This document shows positions 1-12,193 of a stretch of 64,000 nucleotides of DNA, one piece after another (the first letter of the stretch is position 1; each line of letters begins with the position of its first letter). Under the pieces are notes generated by a model that had not been told where the DNA came from, ran no database searches, and saw only the letters and a list, made by a program, of their open reading frames with translations. A program made the position numbers and the translations under genes. Source of the DNA: Lasioglossum baleicum (Eukaryota; Arthropoda; Insecta; Hymenoptera; Halictidae); the NCBI RefSeq assembly GCF_051020765.1, contig NW_027469084.1:2108001-2172000 (forward strand), given 5' to 3'.

Positions 1-9
1 TAGCCTGCG

Positions 10-19
10 GGATGCATCC
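10..19. other. GGATGCATCC palindrome, one per A unit
   Basis: This 10-bp perfect dyad with an NsiI-type core lies 5 bp upstream of the E-box in every standard A unit. Together with the flanking TGCG and CGCA it can form a short hairpin: four outer pairs, a TCT bulge, three inner pairs and a TGCA loop. Common variants destroy the dyad (GGACGCATCC, GGATGGATCC, GGATGTATCC, GGAAGCATCC), so it is not strictly conserved in the array. No function is known. Confidence 0.6.
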
Positions 20-24
20 TTTCG

Positions 25-30
25 CACGTG
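25..30. promoter_or_regulatory. E-box CACGTG, first of one per A unit
   Basis: CACGTG is the canonical palindromic E-box (G-box in plants), bound by bHLH factors such as USF, Myc/Max and yeast Cbf1. It recurs every 42 bp in pure A stretches and once per A unit elsewhere, in the context TCGCACGTGTTT. A minority of units have lost it, for example CATGTG near 105, CTCGTG near 1953 and CACGAG near 37321. The motif is seen directly; binding or any regulatory role is inference. No gene is present for it to regulate. Confidence 0.4.
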
Positions 31-214
31 TTTTTACTCGACTAGCCTGCGGGATGCATCCTCTCGCACGTGTTTTTACTCGACTAGCCTGCGGGATGCA
101 TCCTCTCGCATGTGTTTTTGCTCGACTAGCCTGCGGGATGCATCCTCTCGCACGTGTTTTTGCTCGACTAGCCTGCGGGATGCATCCTCTCGCACGTGTT
201 TTTGCTCGACTAGC

Positions 215-305
215 CATGCGCATCCCAAAAAACCTGCGCATGCGCATCCCAAAAAATCTGCGCATGCGCAACCCACAAAACCTGCGCATGCGCATCCCAC
301 AAAAC
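215..305. repeat. Representative B block: four 24-bp monomers (last one truncated)
   Basis: The units lie at 215-238, 239-262, 263-286 and 287-305. Each begins CATGCGCATCCC (the third has CATGCGCAACCC), followed by an A-rich run and CTGCG. The first two have an uninterrupted A6 run, the last two ACAAAA. The last unit stops after ACAAAAC and joins the A unit at CTCGCACGTG. Left junction is TAGC|CATGCG. This gives 19 + 24(n-1) bp in place of 16 bp of A, a net gain of 24(n-1)+3 bp. Nearly all blocks in the window share both junctions; a common left variant reads TAGG|CATGCG. Confidence 0.95.
235..246. promoter_or_regulatory. TGCGCATGCGCA palindrome (alpha-PAL/NRF-1 consensus), formed at each B-B junction
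   Basis: The 12-bp perfect palindrome spans the end of one B unit (TGCG) and the start of the next (CATGCGCA). A block of n B units therefore has n-1 copies. It matches the published NRF-1/alpha-PAL consensus YGCGCAYGCGCR exactly. It is also a 12-bp alternating purine-pyrimidine run, extended to 13 by the following T. Variants with GCGTATGCG (for example near 1469) or GCGTAAGCG (near 9811) break the dyad. The sequence match is certain; occupancy in vivo is untested and depends on whether the organism has NRF-1. Confidence 0.45.
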
Positions 306-1574
306 CTCGCACGTGTTTTTACTCGACTAGCCTGCGGGATGCATCCACTCGCACGTGTTTTTACTCGACTAGCCTGCGGGATGCATCCTCTCGCACGTGT
401 TTCTACTCGACTAGCCTGCGGGATGCATCCTCTCGCACGTGTTTTTACTCGACTAGCCTGCGGGATGCATCCTCTCGCACGTGTTTTTGCTCGACTAGCC
501 ATGCGCATCCCAAAAAACCTGCGCATGCGCATCCCAAAAAATCTGCGCATGCGCATCCCACAAAACCTCGCACGTGTTTGTGCTCGACTAGCCTGCGGGA
601 TGCATCCTTTCGCACGTGTTTTTACTCGACTAGCCTGCGGGATGCATCCTCTCGCACGTGTTTTTGCTCGACTAGCCTGCGGGATGCATCCTCTCGCACG
701 TGTTTTTGCTCGACTAGCCATGCGCATCCCAAAAAAATTGCGCATGCGCATCCCAAAAAACCTGCGCATGCGCATCCCAAAAAATCTGCGCATGCGCATC
801 CCACAAAACCTGCGCATGCGCATCCCACAAAACCTCGCAAGTGTTTGTGCTCGACTAGCCTGCGGGATGCATCCTTTCGCACGTGTTTTTACTCGACTAG
901 CCTGCGGGATGCATCCTCTCGCACGTGTTTTTACTCGACTAGCCTGCGGGATGCATCCTCTCGCACGTGTTTTTGCTCGACTAGCCTGCGGGATGCATCC
1001 TCTCGCACGTGTTTTTGCTCGACTAGGCATGCGCATCCCAAAAAACCTGCGCATGCGCATCCCAAAAAACCTGCGCATGCGCATCCCACAAAACCTGCGC
1101 ATGCGCATCCCACAAAACCTCGCACGTGTTTTTACTCGACTAGCCTGCGGGATGCATCCTCTCGCACGTGTTTCTACTCGACTAGCCTGCGGGATGCATC
1201 CTCTCGCACGTGTTTTTACTCGACTAGCCTGCGGGATGCATCCTCTCGCACGTGTTTTTGCTCGACTAGCCTGCGGGATGCATCGTCTCGCACGTGTTTT
1301 TACTCGACTAGCCTGCGGAGTGCATCCTCTCGCACGTGTTTTTACTCGACTACCCTGCGGGATGCATCCTCTCGCACGTGTTTTTGCTCGACTAGCCATG
1401 CGCATCCCAAAAAACCTGCGCATGCGCATCCCAAAAAACCTGCGCATGCGCATCCCACAAAACCTGCGTATGCGCATCCCACAAAACCTCGCACGTGTTT
1501 TTACTCGACTAGCCTGCGGGATGCATCCTCTCGCACGTGTTTTTACTCGACTAGCCTGCGGGATGCATCGTCTC

Positions 1575-2205
1575 GCACGTGTTTTTACTCGACTAGCCTG
1601 CGGGATGCATCCTCTCGCACGTGTATTTGCTCGACTAGCCATGCGCATCCCAAAAAATCTGCGCATGCGCATCCCACAAAACCTGCGCATGCGCATCCCA
1701 CAAAACCTCGCACGTGTTTGTGCTCGACTAGCCTGCGGGATGCATCCTCTCGCACGTGTTTTTGCTCGACTAGCCATGCGCATCCCAAAAAACCTGCGCA
1801 TGCGCATCCCAAAAAATCTGCGCATGCGCAACCCACAAAACCTGCGCATGCGCATCCCACAAAACCTCGCACGTGTTTCTGCTCGACTAGCCTGCGGGAT
1901 GCATCCTTTCGCACGTGTTTTTACTCGACTAGCCTGCGGGATGCATCCTCTCGCTCGTGTTTGTGCTCGACTAGCCTGCGGGATGCATCCTCTCGCACGT
2001 GTTTTTGCTCGACTAGCCTGCGGGATGCATCCTCTCGCACGTGTTTTTACTCGACTAGCCTGCGGGATGCATCCTCTCGCACGTGTTTTTCCTCGACTAG
2101 GCATGCGCATCCCAAAAAACCTGCGCATGCGCATCCCAAAAAACCTGCGCATGCGCATCCCACAAAACCTGCGCATGCGCATCCCACAAAACCTCGCACG
2201 TGTTT
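1575..2205. repeat. Segment duplicated at 2700-3330 (offset 1,125 bp)
   Basis: Matching order of marker variants links this stretch to 2700-3330. Both contain the rare GTGTATTTGC unit (1621 and 2746), a three-unit B block, a four-unit block with the CGCAACCC variant, a TTTCTGCT unit, a CCTTTCG unit and a CTCGCTCGTG unit. A clear difference is TTTTTCCTCG near 2089 against TTTTTGCTCG near 3214. Boundaries are good to about one monomer. Confidence 0.75.
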
Positions 2206-2464
2206 TTACTCGACTAGCCTGCGGGATGCATCCTCTCGCACGTGTTTCTACTCGACTAGCCTGCGGGATGCATCCTCTCGCACGTGTTTTTACTCGACTA
2301 GCCTGCGGGATGCATCCTCTCGCACGTGTTTTTGCTCGACTAGCCATGCGCATCCCAAAAAACCTGCGCATGCGCATCCCAAAAAATCTGCGCATGCGCA
2401 TCCCACAAAACCTCGCACGTGTTTGTGCTCGACTAGCCTGCGGGATGCATCCTTTCGCACGTGT

Positions 2465-3385
2465 TTTTACTCGACTAGCCTGCGGGATGCATCCTCTCGC
2501 ACGTGTTTTTGCTCGACTAGCCTGCGGGATGCATACTCTCGCACGTGTTTTTGCTCGACTAGCCATGCGCATCCCAAAAAAATTGCGCATGCGCATCCCA
2601 AAAAACCTGCGCATGCGCATCCCAAAAAATCTGCGCATGCGCATCCCACAAAACCTCGCACGTGTTTGTGCTCGACTAGCCTGCGGGATGCATCGTCTCG
2701 CACGTGTTTTTACTCGACTAGCCTGCGGGATGCATCCTCTCGCACGTGTATTTGCTCGACTAGCCATGCGCATCCCAAAAAATCTGCGCATGCGCATCCC
2801 ACAAAACCTGCGCATGCGCATCCCACAAAACCTCGCACGTGTTTGTGCTCGACTAGCCTGCGGGATGCATCCTCTCGCACGTGTTTTTGCTCGACTAGCC
2901 ATGCGCATCCCAAAAAACCTGCGCATGCGCATCCCAAAAAATCTGCGCATGCGCAACCCACAAAACCTGCGCATGCGCATCCCACAAAACCTCGCACGTG
3001 TTTCTGCTCGACTAGCCTGCGGGATGCATCCTTTCGCACGTGTTTTTACTCGACTAGCCTGCGGGATGCATCCTCTCGCTCGTGTTTGTGCTCGACTAGC
3101 CTGCGGGATGCATCCTCTCGCACGTGTTTTTGCTCGACTAGCCTGCGGGATGCATCCTCTCGCACGTGTTTTTACTCGACTAGCCTGCGGGATGCATCCT
3201 CTCGCACGTGTTTTTGCTCGACTAGGCATGCGCATCCCAAAAAACCTGCGCATGCGCATCCCAAAAAACCTGCGCATGCGCATCCCACAAAACCTGCGCA
3301 TGCGCATCCCACAAAACCTCGCACGTGTTTCTACTCGACTAGCCTGCGGGATGCATCCTCTCGCACGTGTTTTTGCTCGACTAGC
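2465..3385. repeat. 0.92-kb segment repeated at 5234-6154 (offset 2,769 bp)
   Basis: The series of B blocks and marker A units, including the GCATACTCTCG unit, the AAAATTGCG B variant, CATCGTCTCG, GTGTATTTGC and CTCGCTCGTG, appears in the same order in both places. The copies diverge at both ends within one monomer. This segment overlaps the 1,125-bp duplication, so duplication happened in more than one step. Boundaries are approximate. Confidence 0.72.
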
Positions 3386-3444
3386 CATGCGCATCCCAAA
3401 AAACCTGCGCATGCGCATCCCACAAAATCTGCGCATGCGCATCC

Positions 3445-4350
3445 CACAAAACCTGCGCATGCGCATCCCACAAAACCTCGCACGTGTTTGTGCTCGACTA
3501 GCCTGCGGGATGCATCCTTTCGCACGTGTTTTTACTCGACTAGCCTGCGGGATGCATCCTCTCGCACGTGTTTTTGCTCGACTAGCCTGCGGGATGCATC
3601 CTCTCGCACGTGTTTTTGCTCGACTAGCCATGCGCATCCCAAAAAACCTGCGCATGCGCATCCCAAAAAATCTGCGCATGCGCATCCCACAAAACCTCGC
3701 ACGTGTTTGTGCTCGACTAGCCTGCGGGATGCATCCTTTCGCACGTGTTTTTACTCGACTAGCCTGCGGGATGCATCCTCTCGCACGTGTTTTTGCTCGA
3801 CTAGCCTGCGGGATGCATCCTCTCGCACGTGTTTGTGCTCGACTAGCCTGCGGGATGCATCCTCTCGCACGTGTTTTTACTCGACTAGCCTGCGGGATGC
3901 ATCCTCTCGCACGTGTTTTTGCTCGACTAGCCTGCGGGATGCATCGTCTCGCACGTGTTTTTACTCGACTAGCCTGCGGGATGCATCGTATCGCACGTGT
4001 TTTTGCTCGACTAGCCATGCGCATCCCAAAAAACCTGCGCATGCGCATCCCAAAAAATCTGCGCATGCGCATCCCACAAAACCTGCGCATGCGCATCCCA
4101 CAAAACCTCGCACGTGTTTGTGCTCGACTAGCCTGCGGGATGCATCCTCTCGCACGTGTTTTTACTCGACTAGCCTGCGGGATGCATCCTCTCGCACGTG
4201 TTTTTGCTCGACTAGCCTGCGGGATGCATACTCTCGCACGTGTTTTTGCTCGACTAGCCATGCGCATCCCAAAAAAATTGCGCATGCGCATCCCAAAAAA
4301 CCTGCGCATGCGCATCCCAAAAAATCTGCGCATGCGCATCCCACAAAACC
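3445..4350. repeat. 1,074-bp-offset higher-order repeat, copy 1
   Basis: Ordered markers, including paired B blocks, the TTTGTGCT/CCTTTCG pair, CATCGTCTCG and CATCGTATCG, recur 1,074 bp downstream. A third, shorter copy lies near 6942-7672 (offset 2,382 from copy 2), and related series recur near 10.9-11.6, 15.7-16.5 and 18.9-19.7 kb. The CATCGTATCG unit is the easiest tag, at 3985, 5059 and 7441 and again near 11500, 16333 and 19480. Confidence 0.75.
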
Positions 4351-4518
4351 TCGCACGTGTTTTTGCTCGACTAGCCTGCGGGATGCATCCTCTCGCACGT
4401 GTTTTTACTCGACTAGCCTGCGGGATGCATCCTCTCGCACGTGTTTTTGCTCGACTAGGCATGCGCATCCCAAAAAACCTGCGCATGCGCATCCCAAAAA
4501 ACCTGCGCATGCGCATCC

Positions 4519-5424
4519 CACAAAACCTGCGCATGCGCATCCCACAAAACCTCGCACGTGTTTGTGCTCGACTAGCCTGCGGGATGCATCCTTTCGCACG
4601 TGTTTTTACTCGACTAGCCTGCGGGATGCATCCTCTCGCACGTGTTTTTGCTCGACTAGCCTGCGGGATGCATCCTCTCGCACGTGTTTTTGCTCGACTA
4701 GCCATGCGCATCCCAAAAAACCTGCGCATGCGCATCCCAAAAAATCTGCGCATGCGCATCCCACAAAACCTCGCACGTGTTTGTGCTCGACTAGCCTGCG
4801 GGATGCATCCTTTCGCACGTGTTTTTACTCGACTAGCCTGCGGGATGCATCCTCTCGCACGTGTTTTTGCTCGACTAGCCTGCGGGATGCATCCTCTCGC
4901 ACGTGTTTGTGCTCGACTAGCCTGCGGGATGCATCCTCTCGCACGTGTTTTTACTCGACTAGCCTGCGGGATGCATCCTCTCGCACGTGTTTTTGCTCGA
5001 CTAGCCTGCGGGATGCATCGTCTCGCACGTGTTTTTACTCGACTAGCCTGCGGGATGCATCGTATCGCACGTGTTTTTGCTCGACTAGCCATGCGCATCC
5101 CAAAAAACCTGCGCATGCGCATCCCAAAAAATCTGCGCATGCGCATCCCACAAAACCTGCGCATGCGCATCCCACAAAACCTCGCACGTGTTTGTGCTCG
5201 ACTAGCCTGCGGGATGCATCCTCTCGCACGTGTTTTTACTCGACTAGCCTGCGGGATGCATCCTCTCGCACGTGTTTTTGCTCGACTAGCCTGCGGGATG
5301 CATACTCTCGCACGTGTTTTTGCTCGACTAGCCATGCGCATCCCAAAAAAATTGCGCATGCGCATCCCAAAAAACCTGCGCATGCGCATCCCAAAAAATC
5401 TGCGCATGCGCATCCCACAAAACC
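4519..5424. repeat. 1,074-bp-offset higher-order repeat, copy 2
   Basis: This is the tandem partner of the segment at 3445-4350. The copies stay in register up to about 4350/5424. There copy 1 has a TTTTTGCT unit with CATCCTCTCG, where this copy has a TTTGTGCT unit with CATCGTCTCG. The first part, about 4560-5290, is present a third time at about 6942-7672. Confidence 0.72.
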
Positions 5425-8400
5425 TCGCACGTGTTTGTGCTCGACTAGCCTGCGGGATGCATCGTCTCGCACGTGTTTTTACTCGACTAGCCTGCGGGAT
5501 GCATCCTCTCGCACGTGTATTTGCTCGACTAGCCATGCGCATCCCAAAAAATCTGCGCATGCGCATCCCACAAAACCTGCGCATGCGCATCCCACAAAAC
5601 CTCGCACGTGTTTGTGCTCGACTAGCCTGCGGGATGCATCCTCTCGCACGTGTTTTTGCTCGACTAGCCATGCGCATCCCAAAAAACCTGCGCATGCGCA
5701 TCCCAAAAAATCTGCGCATGCGCAACCCACAAAACCTGCGCATGCGCATCCCACAAAACCTCGCACGTGTTTCTGCTCGACTAGCCTGCGGGATGCATCC
5801 TTTCGCACGTGTTTTTACTCGACTAGCCTGCGGGATGCATCCTCTCGCTCGTGTTTGTGCTCGACTAGCCTGCGGGATGCATCCTCTCGCACGTGTTTTT
5901 GCTCGACTAGCCTGCGGGATGCATCCTCTCGCACGTGTTTTTACTCGACTAGCCTGCGGGATGCATCCTCTCGCACGTGTTTTTGCTCGACTAGGCATGC
6001 GCATCCCAAAAAACCTGCGCATGCGCATCCCAAAAAACCTGCGCATGCGCATCCCACAAAACCTGCGCATGCGCATCCCACAAAACCTCGCACGTGTTTC
6101 TACTCGACTAGCCTGCGGGATGCATCCTCTCGCACGTGTTTTTGCTCGACTAGCCTGCGGGATGCATCCTCTCGCACGTGTTTTTGCTCGACTAGGCATG
6201 CGCATCCCAAAAAACCTGCGCATGCGCATCCCAAAAAACCTGCGCATGCGCATCCCACAAAACCTGCGCATGCGCATCCCACAAAACCTCGCACGTGTTT
6301 TTACTCGACTAGCCTGCGGGATGCATCCACTCGCACGTGTTTTTGCTCGACTAGGCATGCGCATCCCAAAAAACCTGCGCATGCGCATCCCAAAAAACCT
6401 GCGCATGCGCATCCCACAAAACCTGCGCATGCGCATCCCACAAAACCTCGCACGTGTTTCTGCTCGACTAGCCTGCGGGATGCATCCTTTCGCACGTGTT
6501 TTTACTCGACTAGCCTGCGGGATGCATCCTCTCGCTCGTGTTTGTGCTCGACTAGCCTGCGGGATGCATCCTCTCGCACGTGTTTTTGCTCGACTAGCCT
6601 GCGGGATGCATCCTCTCGCACGTGTTTTTACTCGACTAGCCTGCGGGATGCATCCTCTCGCACGTGTTTTTGCTCGACTAGGCATGCGCATCCCAAAAAA
6701 CCTGCGCATGCGCATCCCAAAAAACCTGCGCATGCGCATCCCACAAAACCTGCGCATGCGCATCCCACAAAACCTCGCACGTGTTTCTACTCGACTAGCC
6801 TGCGGGATGCATCCTCTCGCACGTGTTTTTGCTCGACTAGCCATGCGCATCCCAAAAAACCTGCGCATGCGCATCCCAAAAAATCTGCGCATGCGCATCC
6901 CACAAAACCTGCGCATGCGCATCCCACAAAACCTCGCACGTGTTTGTGCTCGACTAGCCTGCGGGATGCATCCTTTCGCACGTGTTTTTACTCGACTAGC
7001 CTGCGGGATGCATCCTCTCGCACGTGTTTTTGCTCGACTAGCCTGCGGGATGCATCCTCTCGCACGTGTTTTTGCTCGACTAGCCATGCGCATCCCAAAA
7101 AACCTGCGCATGCGCATCCCAAAAAATCTGCGCATGCGCATCCCACAAAACCTCGCACGTGTTTGTGCTCGACTAGCCTGCGGGATGCATCCTTTCGCAC
7201 GTGTTTTTACTCGACTAGCCTGCGGGATGCATCCTCTCGCACGTGTTTTTGCTCGACTAGCCTGCGGGATGCATCCTCTCGCACGTGTTTGTGCTCGACT
7301 AGCCTGCGGGATGCATCCTCTCGCACGTGTTTTTACTCGACTAGCCTGCGGGATGCATCCTCTCGCACGTGTTTTTGCTCGACTAGCCTGCGGGATGCAT
7401 CGTCTCGCACGTGTTTTTACTCGACTAGCCTGCGGGATGCATCGTATCGCACGTGTTTTTGCTCGACTAGCCATGCGCATCCCAAAAAACCTGCGCATGC
7501 GCATCCCAAAAAATCTGCGCATGCGCATCCCACAAAACCTGCGCATGCGCATCCCACAAAACCTCGCACGTGTTTGTGCTCGACTAGCCTGCGGGATGCA
7601 TCCTCTCGCACGTGTTTTTACTCGACTAGCCTGCGGGATGCATCCTCTCGCACGTGTTTTTGCTCGACTAGCCTGCGGGATGCATCCTCTCGCACGTGTT
7701 TGTGCTCGACTAGCCTGCGGGATGCATCCTCTCGCACGTGTTTTTACTTGACTAGCCTGCGGGATGCATCCTCTCGCACGTGTTTTTGCTCGACTAGCCT
7801 GCGGGATGCATCCTCTCGCACGTGTTTTTGCTCGACTAGCCTGCGGGATGCATCCTCTCGCACGTGTTTTTACTCGACTAGCCTGCGGGATGCATCCTCT
7901 CGCACGTGTTTTTGCTCGACTAGCCTGCGGGATGCATCCTCTCGCACGTGTTTTTGCTCGACTAGGCATGCGCATCCCAAAAAACCTGCGCATGCGCATC
8001 CCAAAAAACCTGCGCATGCGCATCCCACAAAACCTGCGCATGCGCATCCCACAAAACCTCGCACGTGTTTTTACTCGACTAGCCTGCGGGATGCATCCAC
8101 TCGCACGTGTTTTTACTCGACTAGCCTGCGGGATGCATCCTCTCGCACGTGTTTCTACTCGACTAGCCGGCGGGATGCATCCTCTCGCACGTGTTTTTAC
8201 TCGACTAGCCTGCGGGATGCATCCTCTCGCACGTGTTTTTGCTCGACTAGCCATGCGCATCCCAAAAAACCTGCGCATGCGCATCCAAAAAAATCTGCGC
8301 ATGCGCATCCCACAAAACCTGCGCATGCGCATCCCACAAAACCTCGCAAGTGTTTGTGCTCGACTAGCCTGCGGGATGCATCCTTTCGCACGTGTTTTTA

Positions 8401-8734
8401 CTCGACTAGCCTGCGGGATGCATCCTCTCGCACGTGTTTTTGCTCGACTAGCCTGCGGGATGCATCCTCTCGCACGTGTTTTTGCTCGACTAGCCATGCG
8501 CATCCCAAAAAAATTGCGCATGCGCATCCCAAAAAACCTGCGCATGCGCATCCCAAAAAATCTGCGCATGCGCATCCCACAAAACCTGCGCATGCGCATC
8601 CCACAAAACCTCGCAAGTGTTTGTGCTCGACTAGCCTGCGGGATGCATCCTTTCGCACGTGTTTTTACTCGACTAGCCTGCGGGATGCATCCTCTCGCAC
8701 GTGTTTTTGCTCGACTAGCCTGCGGGATGCATCC

Positions 8735-10243
8735 TCTCGCACGTGTTTTTACTCGACTAGCCTGCGGGATGCATCCTCTCGCACGTGTTTTTGCTCGACT
8801 AGCCTGCGGGATGCATCCTCTCGCACGTGTTTTTCCTCGACTAGGCATGCGCATCCCAAAAAACCTGCGCATGCGCATCCCAAAAAACCTGCGCATGCGC
8901 ATCCCACAAAACCTGCGCATGCGCATCCCACAAAACCTCGCACGTGTTTTTACTCGACTAGCCTGCGGGATGCATCCTCTCGCACGTGTTTCTACTCGAC
9001 TAGCCTGCGGGATGCATCCTCTCGCACGTGTTTTTACTCGACTAGCCTGCGGGATGCATCCTCTCGCACGTGTTTTTGCTCGACTAGCCATGCGCATCCC
9101 AAAAAACCTGCGCATGCGCATCCCAAAAAATCTGCGCATGCGCATCCCACAAAACCTCGCACGTGTTTGTGCTCGACTAGCCTGCGGGATGCATCCTTTC
9201 GCACGTGTTTTTACTCGACTAGCCTGCGGGATGCATCCTCTCGCACGTGTTTTTGCTCGACTAGCCTGCGGGATGCATACTCTCGCACGTGTTTTTGCTC
9301 GACTAGCCATGCGCATCCCAAAAAAATTGCGCATGCGCATCCCAAAAAACCTGCGCATGCGCATCCCAAAAAATCTGCGCATGCGCATCCCACAAAACCT
9401 CGCACGTGTTTGTGCTCGACTAGCCTGCGGGATGCATCCTTTCGCACGTGTTTTTACTCGACTAGCCTGCGGGATGCATCCTCTCGCACGTGTTTTTGCT
9501 CGACTAGCCTGCGGGATGCATCCTCTCGCACGTGTTTGTGCTCGACTAGCCTGCGGGATGCATCTTCTCGCACGTGTTTTTACTCGACTAGCCTGCGGGA
9601 TGCATCCTCTCGCATGTGTTTTTGCTCGACTAGCCTGCGGGATGCATCCTCTCGCACGTGTTTTTGCTCGACTAGCCTGCGGGATGCATCCTCTCGCACG
9701 TGTTTTTGCTCGACTAGCCATGCGCATCCCAAAAAACCTGCGCATGCGCATCCCAAAAAACCTGCGCATGCGCATCCCAAAAAACCTGCGCATGCGCATC
9801 CCACAAAACCTGCGTAAGCGCATCCCACAAAACCTCGCACGTGTTTTTACTCGACTAGCCTGCGGGATGCATCCTCTCGCACGTGTTTTTACTCGACTAG
9901 CCTGCGGGATGCATCGTCTCGCACGTGTTTTTGCTCGACTAGCCTGCGGGATGCATCCTCTCGCACGTGTTTGTGCTCGACTAGCCTGCGGGATGCATCT
10001 TCTCGCACGTGTTTTTACTCGACTAGCCTGCGGGATGCATCCTCTCGCATGTGTTTTTGCTCGACTAGCCTGCGGGATGCATCCTCTCGCACGTGTTTTT
10101 GCTCGACTAGCCTGCGGGATGCATCCTCTCGCACGTGTTTTTGCTCGACTAGCCATGCGCATCCCAAAAAACCTGCGCATGCGCATCCCAAAAAATCTGC
10201 GCATGCGCAACCCACAAAACCTGCGCATGCGCATCCCACAAAA
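8735..10243. repeat. Segment X, copy X1 (1,509 bp)
   Basis: X is one of two large modules (X and Y) that tile 8.7 to about 20 kb in the order X1 Y1 X2 X3 Y2 X4 Y3. X contains the TTTTTCCTCG unit followed by TAGG|CATGCG, a B block with the AAAATTGCG variant, CATCTTCTCG and CATGTGTTT units, and a five-unit B block ending with the GCGTAAGCG variant (near 9811). That variant puts a TAA into one frame and is a convenient tag. It recurs near 13154, 14645 and 17995. Phase of the module boundary is arbitrary within about 40 bp. Confidence 0.75.
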
Positions 10244-12082
10244 CCTCGCACGTGTTTCTGCTCGACTAGCCTGCGGGATGCATCCTTTCGCACGTGTTTT
10301 TACTCGACTAGCCTGCGGGATGCATCCTCTCGCTCGTGTTTGTGCTCGACTAGCCTGCGGGATGCATCCTCTCGCACGTGTTTTTACTCGACTAGCCTGC
10401 GGGATGCATCCTCTCGCACGTGTTTTTGCTCGACTAGGCATGCGCATCCCAAAAAACCTGCGCATGCGCATCCCAAAAAACCTGCGCATGCGCATCCCAC
10501 AAAACCTGCGCATGCGCATCCCACAAAACCTCGCACGTGTTTTTACTCGACTAGCCTGCGGGATGCATCCTCTCGCACGTGTTTTTGCTCGACTAGCCAT
10601 GCGCATCCCAAAAAATCTGCGCATGCGCATCCCACAAAACCTGCGCATGCGCATCCCACAAAACCTCGCACGTGTTTGTGCTCGACTAGCCTGCGGGATG
10701 CATCCTTTCGCACGTGTTTTTACTCGACTAGCCTGCGGGATGCATCCTCTCGCACGTGTTTTTGCTCGACTAGCCTGCGGGATGCATCCTCTCGCACGTG
10801 TTTGTGCTCGACTAGCCTGCAGGATGCATCTTCTCGCACGTGTTTTTACTCGACTAGCCTGCGGGATGCATCCTCTCGCACGTGTTTCTACTCGACTAGC
10901 CTGCGGGATGCATCCTCTCGCACGTGTTTTTGCTCGACTAGCCATGCGCATCCCAAAAAACCTGCGCATGCGCATCCCAAAAAATCTGCGCATGCGCATC
11001 CCACAAAACCTGCGCATGCGCATCCCACAAAACCTCGCACGTGTTTGTGCTCGACTAGCCTGCGGGATGCATCCTTTCGCACGTGTTTTTACTCGACTAG
11101 CCTGCGGGATGCATCCTCTCGCACGTGTTTTTGCTCGACTAGCCTGCGGGATGCATCCTCTCGCACGTGTTTTTGCTCGACTAGCCATGCGCATCCCAAA
11201 AAACCTGCGCATGCGCATCCCAAAAAATCTGCGCATGCGCATCCCACAAAACCTCGCACGTGTTTGTGCTCGACTAGCCTGCGGGATGCATCCTTTCGCA
11301 CGTGTTTTTACTCGACTAGCCTGCGGGATGCATCCTCTCGCACGTGTTTTTGCTCGACTAGCCTGCGGGATGCATCCTCTCGCACGTGTTTGTGTTCGAC
11401 TAGCCTGCGGGATGCATCCTCTCGCACGTGTTTTTGCTCGACTAGCCTGCGGGATGCATCGTCTCGCACGTGTTTTTACTCGACTAGCCTGCGGGATGCA
11501 TCGTATCGCACGTGTTTTTGCTCGACTAGCCATGCGCATCCCAAAAAACCTGCGCTTGCGCATCCCAAAAAATCTGCGCATGCGCATCCCACAAAACCTG
11601 CGCATGCGCATCCCACAAAACCTCGCACGTGTTTGTGCTCGACTAGCCTGCGGGATGCATCCTTTCGCACGTGTTTTTACTCGACTAGCCTGCGGGATGC
11701 ATCCTCTCGCACGTGTTTTTACTCGACTAGCCTGCGGGATGCATCCTCTCGCACGTGTTTTTGCTCGACTAGCCTGCGGGATGCATCCTCTCGCACGGGT
11801 TTGTGCTCGACTAGCCTGCGGGATGCATCCTCTCGCACGTGTTTTTACTTGACTAGCCTGCGGGATGCATCCTCTCGCACGTGTTTTTGCTCGACTAGCC
11901 TGCGGGATGCATCCTCTCGCACGTGTTTTTGCTCGACTAGCCTGCGGGATGCATCGTCTCGCACGTGTTTTTGCTCGACTAGCCTGCGGGATGCATCCTC
12001 TCGCACGTGTTTGTGTTCGACTAGCCTGCGGGATGCATCCTCTCGCACGTGTTTTTGCTCGACTAGCCTGCGGGATGCATCG
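10244..12082. repeat. Segment Y, copy Y1 (1,839 bp)
   Basis: Y follows X1 and separates it from X2. Tags shared with Y2 and Y3 are GCGCTTGCGC in a B unit (11553), CACGGGTTTGTG (11797), TTTTTACTTGAC (11845) and GTGTTCGAC (11392). X1 plus Y1 equals 3,348 bp, the offset between X1 and X2. The end of Y1 falls in a run of 13 uninterrupted A intervals, the longest pure-A run in zone 1. Confidence 0.75.
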
Positions 12083-12193
12083 TCTCGCACGTGTTTTTAC
12101 TCGACTAGCCTGCGGGATGCATCCTCTCGCACGTGTTTTTGCTCGACTAGCCTGCGGGATGCATCCTCTCGCACGTGTTTTTCCTCGACTAGG
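11622..12193. repeat. Run of 13 A intervals without a B block
   Basis: Between the B block ending at 11621 and the one starting at 12194 there are exactly 13 x 42 bp plus the 26-bp junction. This run is repeated at 16455-17026 (offset 4,833) and, shortened and altered, near 19.8-20.0 kb. It includes two CATCGTCTCG units, one CACGGGTTTGTG unit and one TTTTTACTTGAC unit. Confidence 0.8.

Noticed and set aside
28..38. T5 tracts as transcription terminators
   Set aside because: The tract is a fixed part of each monomer, has no stable preceding hairpin, and there is no gene to terminate.
11385..11405. RNA polymerase III B-box-like GTTCGACT in TTTGTGTTCGAC units (also near 12013, 16224 and 19372)
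   Set aside because: It is a single-base variant of the ordinary GCTCGACT in a few duplicated units, has no A-box at suitable spacing and no tRNA-like fold.
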